From: Strobilurus pachycystidiatus
Lineage: Eukaryota > Basidiomycota > Agaricomycetes > Agaricales > Physalacriaceae
Length of the DNA stretch: 64,000 nucleotides
NCBI GenBank assembly: GCA_019915135.1
Contig: JAHLMK010000012.1
Span: 186,001 to 250,000 of the forward strand
Direction: 5' to 3'
In this document: positions 11,703-24,971 of the stretch, piece after piece
Position numbering within the stretch: the stretch's first letter is position 1
Layout: the number at the start of each line of letters is the position of its first letter
Position numbers and translations under genes: made by a program
Notes under the pieces: model-generated
What the model saw: the letters and a program-made list of their open reading frames with translations, nothing else
Database searches by the model: none
What the model was told of the DNA's origin: nothing

Positions 11703-12443
11703 CACAGACAGCTAAGTTGTAACATGTAGGTAGAGCCCATTTTTCTTTAACACATTGTTTATCTCCCGACCGACTCGCATACCTCCGTCACCACCGTGTG
11801 GTGACATTCCCAAAATCGGGTGTTGCTCACATCCGCGCACCCCCTTGTCGTGGGTTTTGGGCTGAGCCTTTGGGTGACCAAGCAGCGCGTGAAACTGATG
11901 AGATGTGAATCAGACTATGAAGATGGTGAGACTATACACGCCACAATTAAGAAGTTTTCTCAACCTCACACAGGATCACAACTTTTGGTTGCTCAATTTG
12001 ATATCATGACTAGGCACCGGTCGATCTCACAAAAAGAACAAGCACAATGAGATGAACCTGACCGACGCTCCTTTTCCGCGCTCATGATCACTTGACACTG
12101 TGGTCGATGTGTCCCGTCCTCGTAATTTTGGTAGGTGCTTGACCTCACATGACAATTAGAGTACTGACTGTTCCTGCAGAATTGACGACTCGCCGGAAGG
12201 GTCAATTGGACCAACGGTGCCTGCGCCTGTATAGCGCCATCTCTTTTGGCCATCACGCCGTGATGATCACGGTGGTCGTTTGACCGCTCTACGCGCAGAA
12301 TTCAAGCAGGAAGGTACATTAAGTCAGTACAGCGGGCAAGAGATACAGGTATGTGTAGATATGCTAATTCCCCAAGACACCAAAAACACATACACTAGCA
12401 GATACTAAGAATTGTTGCGTAAGGACTACTCGACGCATGGGAC
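11703..12443. other. Gene-free stretch
   Basis: No supported gene, RNA or repeat was found. Only short ORFs without recognisable features occur. Confidence 0.5.
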
Positions 12444-13096
12444 CTATGAGATCCGCTATATCATTGAGACAAGAAAACACGAGAAACAAGGAGGACATAC
12501 TTTGTTAACTCTCGCTGCATTGAACCACACTCCTGCCTTTCTACTCGCCGCCGGAGTGTGACCATGGTGAGCAGCTTGGGCTTGCATGCTCCCCGGTCGG
12601 TCCTCCTCGTGAACGAACGCCTTCGAAACTGACAAATCGACCCATTCAATGGTGCCCATGCACCAATCATCGGAGTCATAAACGTGCATCGTAATGTGGG
12701 CCTGTCGGAGACTTCCCTGCGCGATGTGGTTGGCGCTGGAGAAATGAGACGTTGTGTTCCTATATCGCATCTGGCTCTGCACACAAAAGTAATAGCAATG
12801 GAAAGAACGTATGTTAAGCTGATCTTGACATCTCCACCGGCCCAGAAACGACAGCCGTACTTGATGCGTGCATCGTTGAGAGCAACGACGATAAGAGAAT
12901 GGGCTCCAGCGACACCGAGAAATGGCTGGTCAAACAGACAGGGTCCAGGCTGCGCTTTGAAAAGGCGGATGGATCGAGGGCGGCGCATCCGACGAAAGTA
13001 GTGGACAATGCGCTGAATAAGAGCGAGGACAATGTTGAGTACAATCAGAAGCATCCTTGATAGAGCAGACGGGGCAGGCGGCAATTTCATGTACAC
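12444..13096 (-). CDS. Small orphan protein with N-terminal hydrophobic helix
   Basis: Exons 13096-12830, 12776-12501 and 12455-12444 join in phase 0 into a 184-residue product. The first intron uses a GTCAAG donor, the second a canonical GTATGT. Residues ~13-33 (SRMLLIVLNIVLALIQRIVH) are a likely membrane anchor or signal segment, followed by a basic patch FRRMRRPRSIR. The rest contains FDQPFLGVAGAHSLIVVALN and MHVYDSDDWCMGTIEWVDLS and looks globular. I recognise no family. The last exon is only four codons, so the 3' end is uncertain. It is surrounded by transposon debris and could be a diverged member of a fungal multigene family. Confidence 0.5.
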
Positions 13097-13827
13097 AGAG
13101 TCTCGGACGGATATAAATCTATGACGAGTTGACTAAATTGGGATGGAAAGCTCTAGCTCAGTGTTTCCTCGTATGAGCTCAACGATACGCTCCATATGTC
13201 TATAGTTCTTGTCATTCCTATATTCTGACACACAACTTTAGATTTTCTGTTACCATCTTCTACTTCACGTTCAATACTGATATAACTTATACGCGGTACT
13301 TGGATTCCAAACTTCACTTTGGCCCGCTCGTGCCCTGCTTCAGAATTGCCAGGAATGAAAGGACGGTCAAGACGGCAGTAAGTAGTTTCCCGCCCAATGA
13401 TTGGAGACCTGATCCAAATGCCGACCGTCCAAACGGGGACAATCAGCGCCGCGTCAACTCAGCAAAAATCAACTCTCTGAGTCAGCTCAGGGCTCGTTTC
13501 CGTGATTGCACAAATTAATAATATTATTTATTTGAATGAAATCTAAATACGACACACACGAGCCGGTTTGACTCGACCTCTGAAGTCACAAAGGGGACTC
13601 ATCGAACCTATGACCGCCGCCAGTCGTAAAAGAAATGAGACAAAAGCTCATGAAAAGCTCGCTGGACTGCCTTAAAGGCAGAACGCAGTGCCTGCCTTGG
13701 TGGCTGCCCCCGGTGTAAAGAGGGGGTATTGTCACAAATCACCTCTATTGTGCTTCCTCCTTTGCGTCTCCACTCCCAACATTGCCACATTCTCTCATCT
13801 CTACATTCACCTCGGCCTGGGCTTAGC
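13097..13827. other. Gene-free stretch
   Basis: AT-rich at 13140-13330 and 13500-13560, with no convincing coding frame. A few short ORFs lack features. Confidence 0.5.
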
Positions 13828-13835
13828 CTACATTC

Positions 13836-14269
13836 TAAGGACCTCCATGAGTATTGAGAGTCAAGAGTATACTCGCATACTTGACTCGTCATGATACTCA
13901 TGAGTATGACTCGTTCTGATCCGCGGATCAAGAAGAGTCAAGTCAAAGATGGGTCGCGAGTATGAGTTTTGGAGAGATGAATTTTCAGAATAGGTGTATC
14001 ATCATATATTCCTTGATTAAATGAATGTTTTGTGAATCCTCTATGTATATTTGATCAATGACTTCTATATAATAGTCATTCATTATATAAATGATATACA
14101 CTTGAAAAACAAGAGTATCCGTGAGTATTGACTCGTTAAACCCGTACTCGTCTTGATCCGTACCCGTATGAGTCAAGTCAAAGAAGAGTCACGAGTATTG
14201 GTTTTGAAGCATGAGTACTCGTGTCACGGGTCAAGAGTATACTCGAGTATTGACTCGTGGAGGTCCTTA
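13836..14269. mobile_element. hAT-type MITE, 434 bp, 8-bp TSD
   Basis: Terminal inverted repeats begin TAAGGACCTCCA(T/C)GAGT at both ends. The flanks are CTACATTC (13828-13835) and CTACATTT (14270-14277), an 8-bp target duplication with one mismatch. Subterminal regions are packed with GAGTAT/ACTCG words, and an internal direct repeat (GAGTCAAGTCAAAGA) occurs near 13936 and 14170. It has no coding capacity. An 8-bp duplication with short TIRs and dense subterminal repeats is the signature of non-autonomous hAT elements. Confidence 0.85.
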
Positions 14270-14279
14270 CTACATTTCC

Positions 14280-15620
14280 TTGCACATGAAGTGATGTTGC
14301 AAGCTAAAAATACATACTAGATCCAAGCAAGTGGCCAAGGAATTCACAAAAAACCTAAATAGAAATGAGTATAACAGCTGCTGGCCAGGAAAACAACGCA
14401 GGAGCGCTTGATTCTCCAAGGCGTACTAGCACAGATGAGAGTCTCTATAACGTTTATTGTCAAGGGTAGCAACCGCCACCCTGGGATTCAGGGAGCTGAT
14501 AAGTTACACTGCATGAAATATACCATATTTACGCCGGAAATATAGTGAAAAAATGTAAAATTTATCTAGCATTTTTTCATTTTGAAAATGATAAAATCAT
14601 CATGAAATTAAGTAAAAATATGATGAATACATCTGATTATAGCAAGCTATAGCATAGATTTACTATATTTTCATGTATTTTTACAATATTTTCATCATTT
14701 TTGAAGTGAAAATATGCTGAAAAAATTTTACATTTTTTCATCATATTTCAGGCGTAAACATGATATGTTTCATGCAGTGTTAACACTCCTTGCAGCAGAA
14801 CAGAACACAGCGAGGATTGCACCTGACCTCATCTCAGTACTCAAAAAACACAACACACTCCTTATTGGTCTCCCTTTAAAAGACATCATATAAAAAAGTG
14901 CCTACAAGCTCCTGCGCACCAACCTCAAGGTCGAGAAACGTAGGGCCACAGTAATAAATATGGACTGGATTAGCCATACACTAAAGGATCTGAATGGTAA
15001 GGCACTGTCTCAGGTCCAAGTTTGGAGATCAGTTCAATGCCCGGACACCAGTAAGAAATCTCAGACCTTCCGATGGTTTGGCATACACAAAGCACATATG
15101 ACCGGAGTATTCTTTGAACGAATGGAGACACTGGCGCACGTAGCACCATGCCTGGAATGCGGAGTACTGGAATCATTAGAACACATCTTATTGGAATGCA
15201 ATATAGGATCACATACCATGGTATGAGATGAGCTGAGCAGGATTTGGCAGGCGACCGGTGAACCATGGCCACGTGTAACCTTTGGAGCTATTCTTGGTTG
15301 CGGGGGAGGCTCCCCAGTCAAGACCGGCAGCCACAAAGAAAGGACAGGCCTCAATAGACTTTGGCGTAAGCTAATCTTGGAAGGATCAAGGTTAATATGG
15401 GCCCTTCAAAACAAACAGAGGCTGGAACTAGGAGACGACCCATTGACCTACCAATCCTGAACGGAAGTAATGAACAGATTGCACGCAATCATTTGTGACA
15501 TAGCCAGCACAGACTTTGCTATGCTCAATAGAGCAAAATACGGCAAGAATGCCCTCCCTCGAGCCTTAGTCCATAACACCTGGGGGAAGTTAGCTGTGTC
15601 TTGATGAACGGAAAGAAAGG
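14280..15620 (+). pseudogene. Decayed non-LTR retrotransposon 3' part (RNase H, zinc motif)
   Basis: A plus-strand frame read through two stops (TAA near 14890, TGA near 15226) gives FIVKGSNRHPGIQGADKL, the last motif of an RNase H domain, followed after the nested MITE by a helical region and CLECGVLESLEHILLEC (about 15151-15201), the C-x2-C..H-x4-C zinc motif seen at the end of fungal non-LTR reverse transcriptase polyproteins. The reverse transcriptase itself is not in the window. Premature stops show the copy is dead. The 273-bp MITE at 14507-14779 is inserted in the RNase H/C-terminal junction. Confidence 0.7.
14507..14779. mobile_element. 273-bp AT-rich MITE with TTA target duplication
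   Basis: The ends match as inverted repeats of about 60 bp (CACTGCATGAAA at both tips, with roughly eight mismatches further in). The flanks are TTA (14504-14506) and TTA (14780-14782). Removing the element and one TTA restores the frame GADKL-TLLAAE of the host retrotransposon. It has no coding capacity. A 3-bp TTA duplication fits PIF/Harbinger-type MITEs, though the superfamily call is an inference from the TSD only. Confidence 0.8.
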
Positions 15621-15937
15621 GGAGCACGAGCCCGCGTCGGGCCGGATGGGGTTTTAGTGGGTAGTGGTCTGGCAGTGTTTCTGGGAAGTTTCTTTCCAGG
15701 AAGCCAGTCCAAGCCCCACACTGTGGTACAACGGTGTGCATAAAGGCATTTTGACCGACCTCCCTTTCTTTACCCTACCATGATTGTCCATCAACCGGTC
15801 ACATCGGTTTATGTTCACCGGACGGTGCAAGCATTGTCCTTCGTGCATCCAAAAAAAAAAACAGATAACCTTCCTCAAAACATCGTAAATTCTCCAAAGA
15901 TAAAGACACCAACAAAAATCCACAACACCCTCTACAC
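15621..15937. other. Intergenic, retrotransposon tail into CHO2 3' flank
   Basis: About 320 bp without a gene. It contains a poly-A run (15851-15860) and an A-rich stretch to 15925 that may be the tail of the non-LTR element or the CHO2 3' flank. Confidence 0.4.
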
Positions 15938-18900
15938 CTAAGTCAATGCCGTATCCCCACCCCTCCCCAACACCTCCCTCGACAACAAGATCCGCCGCGC
16001 CAACGTCCCCAAATTCGCATCCGCCATAACCACCTCCGGTGCATACTCCACCCCGAATATCTGCCTCACAGCCATACAAATCCTCCTTGCTTGCTTCTCC
16101 TCCCAGAACGAGAAATCGTCTGGGTCGCGTCCGTCCTCCGAGCCCGAGCCCGAGCCCGCAGATGCCTCCGTAGTAGTATCGTCCGATGTAGACATGGACT
16201 TGCACGAAATCGGCACGAGCGCCGGGTCCGAGTCCAAGCAGAGCGGGACAACCTTCATCAGCTCCGCGCGCACACTCGGGAAGTCCAACGTCACCGGCTG
16301 GTCGACTACAGGAGGCTACCCATCAGCGCCACCCGGACCATGTCAAGACACAATCACGTACCATGAATCTCGATCGGTCCATCCAAGCTCATGACATTGT
16401 ACTTCCCGTCATGGTGGTACCGCACCTCATACGTGCCGCACATCCACGGCAGCGTGTTTCCCTTGAACACCACCGTTCCGCCCACCATATCCACACCCTT
16501 CCTCGGCTTCCCCTCACCTCCGACATGCAGATCCCCATCCCACTCCTCCCCATAGACACCCTCCCACATCCCCATCGAGCTCGTGCGCGTAATCAGCGTG
16601 CTCTTGTTCGCGCCCACGCGATAAATCCCGATCCAGTCCCTCCTCGAATGCGTCTTCGGCGCCTCCCAACGCACACTGATTGGCTCGCCGAGGTAAAACC
16701 GGCGTCCGCCAACAACGCGCGCGGTGTACTGCGACGCATCGTACGACCCGCCGGCGGCAACACGCGTGATGACCAGCTTTTCCCGGGACTGCTGGAGAAG
16801 GACCTTCGTGTCTTGCACGACACCCTTGATACGAGGGCGGGCTGCGTGAAAGTCTGAGTGGCGCGAAGTCATAACAAAGAATGAACGTACACTTCTTGAG
16901 GAACTCTTCGACAACGTCCGCCGTCTCTTCATAGACCTTATCAAAGGTCCCCTTGACCTCCCTCGCAACCCTCGGTGCCTCCAACTTGCGCGTCACATTC
17001 TTGATAACCTTGACGAACCCAGCCTCCTTCCTCAGCGAATCACCATACAGTTTCTGCATGTGCGGGCTTCAAACACATCAATCAGCCTTCCGTCCACACA
17101 CCACCGCAACACAAAACAACACTCACTTTTCGACATTGCTCAAGAACCACCAGTATCCCAACTGCCTGACACAGGCCAGCCCCACAACCAGCCCACTCCC
17201 GCCCATGATACCGAGTCCAAACCACGCCGCACCGCCCATGATCTCCGGGTTGTTCAAGAACCTGTAGATCCCAGAGTACTCCAAGTGCTTCGGAAACTCC
17301 TCCATGAAAAAGTCCCCAAAGAACCACCCAAACACGCCCAGAACCTCATAGCTCTCCATCGACGCCCACACATGCAGCCCCACCGCCAGCGCGCCTAACA
17401 CGTGGCGCAGCAGCGCGTCGCCGACGAGCCACTCGCTCGGGAGCTGATACGTCCGATATACGAGCCCGAGAAGGGAGACGTAGGTCATGACCGAGCTCCC
17501 GTTGTATAGCACCTTCCAGCTCGCAAACGCCTCCTTAACAGCGCCCTTCTCGTCCGTCTCCGCATAATGGTAATGCTTCATGTAATGCCTGACCATAAAC
17601 TTGCTCTCGCTCTGCGCCTGCAGGACGAGTCCCAAGCCGACAGTGTGAAAGAGACACCACGACAAGGCATGGGAGAAGTGCAGGGTAGGGGACGGAACGA
17701 GGAGCGCGAACCCGACGCTGTACGCAGTGAGGAACACGAGCAGAACATCGCTCGCACGGAGGAGGTCCAGGTTCTTGAAGATGAGCAAGTCCCGGCGGAA
17801 ATACTTTGTGACGAGGTCGTGCTGCGAGATAGGCTTTTGGCGGAGAGGCACTTCGGCTGATGATACACTTGACGTGGACAAGGTCGCCTTGTGCGCGGAT
17901 GGCTTCTTCGCATTTTCGTATCCAATGATAGGCGTCGTCGCGTCTTCGACCTCTGTTTCGAGGTCAGTCTCGGTGGCAGTCTCGCCCTCAGTCGCAGTGG
18001 GAGTGTCCTCTGGTGGGAGTGACGACGTCTTGATAGGCGTACGCCTGCCAATAGCCTTCTTCTGTCCGTACAACCGCTCGATATCTACAGAACCATCAGA
18101 CGAAGAAACTTCATTTCCGAGATTGAACCGACTCACGAGGATTCTCGAACAAGATGAGGAATGCGAATTGTGCAGCGTGGGTGGCAAGGCTGACGAAGAG
18201 AACCGCATAGCTGCCGACGATCAAGCTGAGGCCATAGTAGCCAACATAGCCGACAGAATACATGGGGTGCGGCGCCAATTCGAAGACGCCGTCGAAGATG
18301 AGGTTGCCGCGCTGGAAGAACACGTCGCCCCAGTACCATCCATAGTCCTTGACGACGTCGTGTGCTTCCTTCTTGACCCAGAAGTTGAACAGGATGAGGA
18401 CGATCCCAGCGATCCATCTAGACGATCGTTAGCGGGGAAAGCTCGTGTCGGCGGTGATTGCACACACCGGAAGACGTGTACAGGAAACGAGAGATCAGTA
18501 GGGACGCGGAAGCACGAGAACGCAAACATGCAGTAAGCGAGGAAATCACTGGGGAGAGATTAGGTAAAGATAAAGCGAGAAGGCGTGGCGATGGCGCACT
18601 TGACGAGGATAATGTCGACCGCCTGGCGGAAAAGCAGCCACGTGTTATATTCCAGCGGGAGTTCCTGCACGATGGTCAGCCAGACAGAGGCCCACGGCAA
18701 CAAGGCGGACGTACGTCGAACTCGTAGTCCTTGCCCATTTTCCCGACGAGCTGATCCCGAATCCATTGGCGTACACGTGGACGACGCTCCGTGTCAAGCC
18801 ACCCGCGCCTTGTCACCTCCTTGACCATCCACTTCTTCTTGCTCTGCTTCGTCAGCACCCATCCCAGGCCCGCATCATACGCCGCGCGCCAGAAGGCAAA

Positions 18901-19231
18901 GTAGGCAAGGAAGAAGATCCGGGCGACATTGCGCGGCAAGACAGCGAAGAGCACGAGCTGAGCAGCGAGCAGCGACAGGTTGAGGAGGTCCAAGTGCGAT
19001 TTTGGGTAGGCGGGGTGGAACAGCGCGGTCAGCACGTCGTGCGTCGTTGGCACGCGAAACACTGCCAATCAATCCAATGTTAGCACAGTCTCCCAAAACA
19101 ATCACAGGCATCGACCACGTACCCTCCCCGCCTGGTGTTTTGCCCCAAACGACCTCCAACTGTTCGGGGGGCGGCGTGGGCGGCGTCGTGTCCTTTTTGG
19201 CGGGCTTGCGGTGCCTCATTGCATTGGCCAT
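15938..19231 (-). CDS. CHO2: Phosphatidylethanolamine N-methyltransferase
   Basis: Nine exons: 19231-19135, 19061-18715, 18664-18600, 18548-18468, 18417-18137, 18084-17127, 17066-16891, 16853-16362 and 16305-15938. They join in frame to 954 residues, in the Cho2 size range. The enzyme makes the first SAM-dependent methylation of phosphatidylethanolamine on the way to phosphatidylcholine, in the ER membrane. The duplicated methyltransferase layout is visible: [11 protein letters not shown] near residue 34, many hydrophobic helices, [18 protein letters not shown] at ~245, the second-half motif [13 protein letters not shown] at ~568, [14 protein letters not shown] at ~607, and a soluble C-terminal domain with [13 protein letters not shown] and DWIGIYRVG. 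An alternative upstream Met at 19267 is in frame. The exon 6/7 junction uses a GAAG acceptor, supported by recovery of [10 protein letters not shown]. No damage is seen. Confidence 0.95.
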
Positions 19232-22200
19232 TGTGTGTCGAACGACCTGGAAGGGACGGAAGAGCAACGGAAGAACATGGAATTATCCTAAAGCTCTTGG
19301 CCCACAGCAGCAAATATATGCACTGCCACCCGCGGATCGGATCCATCGTGCAGATCTTGTGGCGTATCTTCTCCAGGCGTCGCTATACCATCCCGTTCTT
19401 CTCAATACCGGGCGTAAGTTTTCAGGTACACCCAGCCAGGAAACTTGAGAGTGATCGACACAACTCACATTGCGGTCGATATCTCCGTATCCACACCTCT
19501 TCCTCTCAACAACCATCTCCACCAGAGCCCGCACATCGCGTGCCGCCCCCTCAAAAGCCTGGTAACGGTATCTATGCGCGGGATAACAAGTACGACTTGT
19601 CGTTGATATGTCGCGTCCACAATGCACGATGTCTTTCCGTCTTTCCCATTCATACGCAGTAGCGCGGTACTGTCTGCTAGCCGCTGCTAATTGGTACGTT
19701 CTCTGCTACCTGGTATGCTCTCTGCTTGATACATGCACGCAGCTACTCTCAACGATAGCAAGGCGCCGAAACTTGGCTCAGTACGCGAGCCACGTAGAAC
19801 TTGAGCACGTCGACATCTTGCGTCCATCTCAGATCATCTGGCCTTTGCGCTTAATTGACGCCAAAATATCTGCGCCAATTGGCTTCACGAGAGAGGACCC
19901 ATAAAATACACGGCAACAGGTTGCCGCACTTGCATCAACGCTACTTATCATGCTGCGCAATCATACATGAACGAAAGGTGCGTCGTCTTTCTGAAGTGCG
20001 GGACCTAGATAACCCGAGATTGACTTCATCCAGCCTTTCTTCTCGTTTCATGATCATGACAGTCTTCGTCGCTGAATGTGCAAGGAATCATTTGTCAATT
20101 TCACCGTCCCTATCATGATCAATTGCGGACCCACTGATCTCCCCTTCCTTCCCCAGCGTCCTTCGCGCAAACCCACAACTTCCGTACATACGGCAGCCTA
20201 AGAATTATCACGCTAGACCCCCAATCCGAGCACTAACCAGTGCTTCGCTTCGCAGGCACAAGTAGTCTCACCCCGATCACAGTACTCGCGATTGTGCTTT
20301 CCCGTGCCAGCGACGCCGATAGGACCTACCCACAGTCATCAAAAGGCACTTTGTGGACGTCTTTCTCGGTGTCATTGGCGACCATCATGGGCCCGACTAC
20401 CTCGACTCCAACCTTCCAGCCCGCTTTAACGCGTGATACCGGGATATATGCGGGGAGACACATACACAGTCGCAGCCTCAATGCATGATGTCTTTCCAGC
20501 GTAAACCGAAGCGACATCATTGCGGTAGCGCGTTTCTGGTTGCTAGCCTCTTCTAATTGGTACGTTCTGTCTATGTGATTTCATGCGAGATAGTTGTCTC
20601 AAACCGTCGTGCTATACCAGCATATGTGTGATATCGACGCAGCATGCGAGCCGGCACGGGAACCGTTGATATCTCCTTCCCAGCGTCCTCTATTCAAGCG
20701 AAGCAAAGCGCTGGCCAATGCTCGGAGTTGGGCCCAATCTTTCTCTGAAGTGATAGTCCCGAGGCTGCCGTGTCCTCGGTCGCAGTCATCATCATATCTG
20801 CGCGTTGAGGTTATGTTATCGCAGAAGCACTCCAACAATACGCTGTAATTTCGACTTCTGACCCTTCTTCTTCGACACTCTAACCCCAATCACAGTGCTC
20901 TACATACTACGCTTCGTCGGCTTCGAGGTCCGAATCGGCTATACTTCGTCACCGTGACGCCGATAGGACCTTCCTCGATATCGCTGCCTACAATCATTCA
21001 ATGCATCCCTTGGAAGCCATTCTCGACCATCATGGGCCCGACCTTCATACACCATTGTCCCGCATCTCGCACTACATACCTCCGTCAGGCTATGTGGCTC
21101 GGCGCTCGCAGCGTCAGAAAGCGAAGTAATTCCGAGTAAACACTCGCACAACCACCCCCATAATTCAAACACAAACTGGAGCTCACGGTCAATTGATCCA
21201 TCAACACTTACACTGATTGATACCTGCAAAACAGGGAAACCCAATGTTCGTGGTACGCCGTTTTCAGCCTCATACACGGGGATTGAAGGGCAGAGTGAGT
21301 ATAGATCAGCAACTCGCTCTGCCGGCATCATCGATCCCTTCTCGAGTTCCAGATTCACAACTTCTAGTCGTTCTCGTTCAGCAGTCTGACGGTGCCTGCA
21401 ATATTAGACATCATTACTTGACGATGCATTTACCCAGCGTATGCTTCTGCCTGACAAGTACTCCCTACTTCTATTATTCCACGGAAGTGGGTGATCTATT
21501 CGTTATCACATGTCTCTACTTTCCTCACGCCTCAACCCTCTTCTTGCTCGGTCTCATTTATGTACAGTGGATCACCCCAACCGCCTACAAACGTACACGT
21601 ACACCACACATTCCGTTATATCAATTTGATTTACACACTCACCTCACCATAACGTTAGTGAGTACACAGATCGCGGCGCCTTTTGTCAACGCCAATCTCC
21701 ATCATTCAACTCCGACTCGTCATCTTTCCTCATCACGTCACCTGTATCTCGATCAGCTGGACATGCACATCCACGATTTCTGTTTAAGTATCGATGAATA
21801 ACACGCTCATCCGCCGGGAACGCCAAACCAAAGTCAAAACACTCAATCGCGGAAATTCAAACCACTCGACATCCAAGTCCCGAGTCTCGTCATTGACCGT
21901 TGCCTCTTGCAAATGCCGGAGAAGATCCTGTGGAGGCTTGTCTCTCTTCGAGCGGTACCTCTTCGTCGACGCCGGACTATATGCGCCGAATATCGTAGCG
22001 ACGGATCACCAGCGACTGCGAAAGGGCCAAACTCAACCGACGAAGATGCGTGTATACCTTCCGCCGAATTCAGACATGTGCCTATGAATCCACTGCCCGT
22101 TGCGCATTACCAACCAAATCTAACGCAGAAGGAGAGCTTCCCCCAACGTACACGCTGTCCCCCTTTCGAGTTCCCAGATGGCAATCGTCAATATCAGCTC

Positions 22201-24880
22201 TCTTCCCGGCCTTTCCTTGCCGAGTCCAAGTCCGGTCAGTCCGGTCAGATGTACCAAGAAGAACGGCTACTACTTATAGCTGCGAGAAACGGAAGCAGCC
22301 GGGATGGTCCTAGAAGCTCCAGTTACGAACACGGACGAGATCGATGGGTCCCCTGCACCACACACACACACAATAACCACGACCTTCCGAAGGACAGCCT
22401 CCTTGAGCATACAAACACCGGACTAACACTTTGCTTACAAGCAAAATCCCCTGTGAGTTCACCGTGCCTAGGCATGCGCAGTGTGGTCTACCTGACGTCT
22501 AACCGTTCCACTTCGACAGTTTAATCTTGATCAATCTTAATACCACTACGCTTATCGCCTCGCTTCTGCTTCTCTCTGAGAAAGATTTTGACTTCTTCCC
22601 TTTCGTTCTGTATCTCATTCATTTTTGTACTCTCTCAGGTTGCATGGTTCAACGCCTCCTCCAACTAGTTTTTTCATCCTGACATCCTCGCAAATTTCCT
22701 TATTTGTGCTCGGTCCCATTTCATTATCACCCCAACCACCCACATACGTACACACACATCGCATTCCGTTATATCAATTTGATTTACATACTCACCATAA
22801 CGTTTGTGGCACAGATCGCGGCGCCTTTTGCAAACACAGATCTCCAAAGTTCAACTCCGACTCCTCATCATCTTCCCCCCCATCACGTCATCTTCCTTCA
22901 TCCCTCAACAAGCTCCTTCGTCGTTTCTCAGAGCAGAAGACGCGCCAAACCTCCTTGGGTATCGGAACACAGGACAGCAATGCCACTCAGTTTTCGAAGA
23001 TCCAGGGCACTCGACCTCGAAGTCTTGAACCCCGTCATTGTCTTTCTCACAGTTCGAGGGCGTCTGAATCCATCCTGCCACACCGAAAGCTTGGTGTGGG
23101 CGAGCGAGGCGAGATTTTGATTCTGTACGATAATTGAACCGTGGAATGGACCGTGCTTTGATTCTTTGTAGGCCTCACCGGAGAACACTTTGTGCTGTAC
23201 GACAAATGGTGGGTGCGGATCTTGCATTCATAACTAAACAAACACGCCACACTCAGATGCCTTCGGCTAAAGGTCTCTAGGCCCTTGTTCGTCGCGTCTG
23301 CTAAATGGTAGACAATGTAAGTAATTGCTCAGCCGCTCCGCACGGCCTCCTCATTCTGTCACAACGGTGCCTGCACAGAGAGACCAGAGAGAGACAGGCT
23401 CGTGAGAAGTGATAGCCATGAAACGAATCAATGTCGCAGCTGTCGAAGAACTCCGAGCCCACAGCCAACGCTGTCCGATAATAGCCCTCGCTGCCGGGGT
23501 CTGCGGCGCCATCAAGTCAGTTGATATACATTTCTTAGGAGTCCTTTTTGACAGATACATATAGGTCGGCTTCATCAGGTCACAATGCCGCGCACAGCGG
23601 TTTCCGACGACTACACCAGGATACAAGACGTCAACGCTAATGAAATACACATTCGACCGTTCAATTGTACTCTGGACGTCAGGCCTAAGGTTGGCGTGGG
23701 AGTGCCAAGTCGGCCCGCTCACCCTCATCGGGAAGATTCACATTTCCACCGCCCATGGGCCGTCACCACGAGACTAGAGGAGATTCACTGCGGACCTTGG
23801 CCCAACCGGGGGCAAGCACTGCATCTTCCATTGGAATGAGCACAGACCTATTCTCCCCTCTCTTCGGCCTTGAGGAGCGCAAACCTGACACAGAACCCGA
23901 GTGAGTGTATTCCTGTGTGGAGATTTCTTCATCTTACTTGGCAACTGAGGCGTCTCGTTGAGGTATTTCGCAGGACAGCTTCCGGATACTTCTCGAATGC
24001 ATTTCCGAGATAGTGCTTTTTTCTTTCGACCGTCTCAGCCTCGAGAACCGATTCTTCATATGTCAGTGACACTAGACACGGAATTCCATCGATGTGATCG
24101 ATGTCTCTCTTGTGCTGACACGGACATAAACGCCGAGAGAATTTCCAATTACACATCCTACAAGGATCGACAAAGCAAGACGGAAGCAAATTTTGGGTCC
24201 GTGGTTTGCATGTTGACGGTTGGGTCTCGACCTCGAATCTAAAGCACATTTCGGGGGCCCGAGTATCAACCCCAATTCCTCCCTACCCCCGCCATCCAGG
24301 TAGGTCGGACGAGCCGCGTGAAGGTCTACTCTACAACGCTGGCAGGCAGCAAGGAGAAACATTCCGCTTCGGGGATCTACCCTTGATGATTCAGGTCTGC
24401 CTGCCGGCGGAAGCGACATGGAAGGCTGGCGTTTTTGAAAGAGTCACGCCAATGATGGTGGAGTTCTGGACATTCAGTTTAGACGCAATTGGGTATACAC
24501 ATCGAGTGCGAGACGACTGAAAAGCTGTTGGGTTGAGGCGACGCTGAATGAGATCTTCGGATGATGAAATGATCGATTGGGCGAGAGCTGCGTGAGTGTC
24601 ATATGGTGCCGACTCAGCCCACGGGACCGACTTTCTTATTGGAGAAACAATTTGAGGGCGCGTTTCATTCGCTGACGATGGCAATCTTGTGGGGTCTCAA
24701 CTTCCACGCCTTTTATTGTTGTTCAAAGAATGGACGTAGGACCGCCTCGATGTGATACGCGACGACAATATTCTGGCAGCCACGACCAGACTTTCCGCTC
24801 GACAGCAATAATTCATATCGGACTTCGAGGATAGATGGGTTTGAGGAGCATCACGCACGGGAACTGCGGCGTCGGTCCTA
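19232..24880. other. Gene-poor region with diverged duplicated blocks
   Basis: No intact gene is supported over 5.6 kb. Pairs of related but decayed blocks occur in the same orientation: ~19615-19700 with ~20480-20565 (both ending CTAATTGGTACGTTCT); ~20265-20400 with ~20880-21045 (both with ACCATCATGGGCCCGAC); ~21510-21740 with ~22690-22885 (both with TTCCGTTATATCAATTTGAT and CAGATCGCGGCGCCTTTTG). The pattern suggests tandemly duplicated genes or promoters that have since degenerated. Short ORFs here show no domain I can name. Confidence 0.45.
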
Positions 24881-24971
24881 GCACGTTCACATCAATGTCA
24901 GTAATAAGTATGTGGCCACTATTGAACTACTCCAACGGGATGATGGTTGTTCTGAAAATAAGCATGATGCC

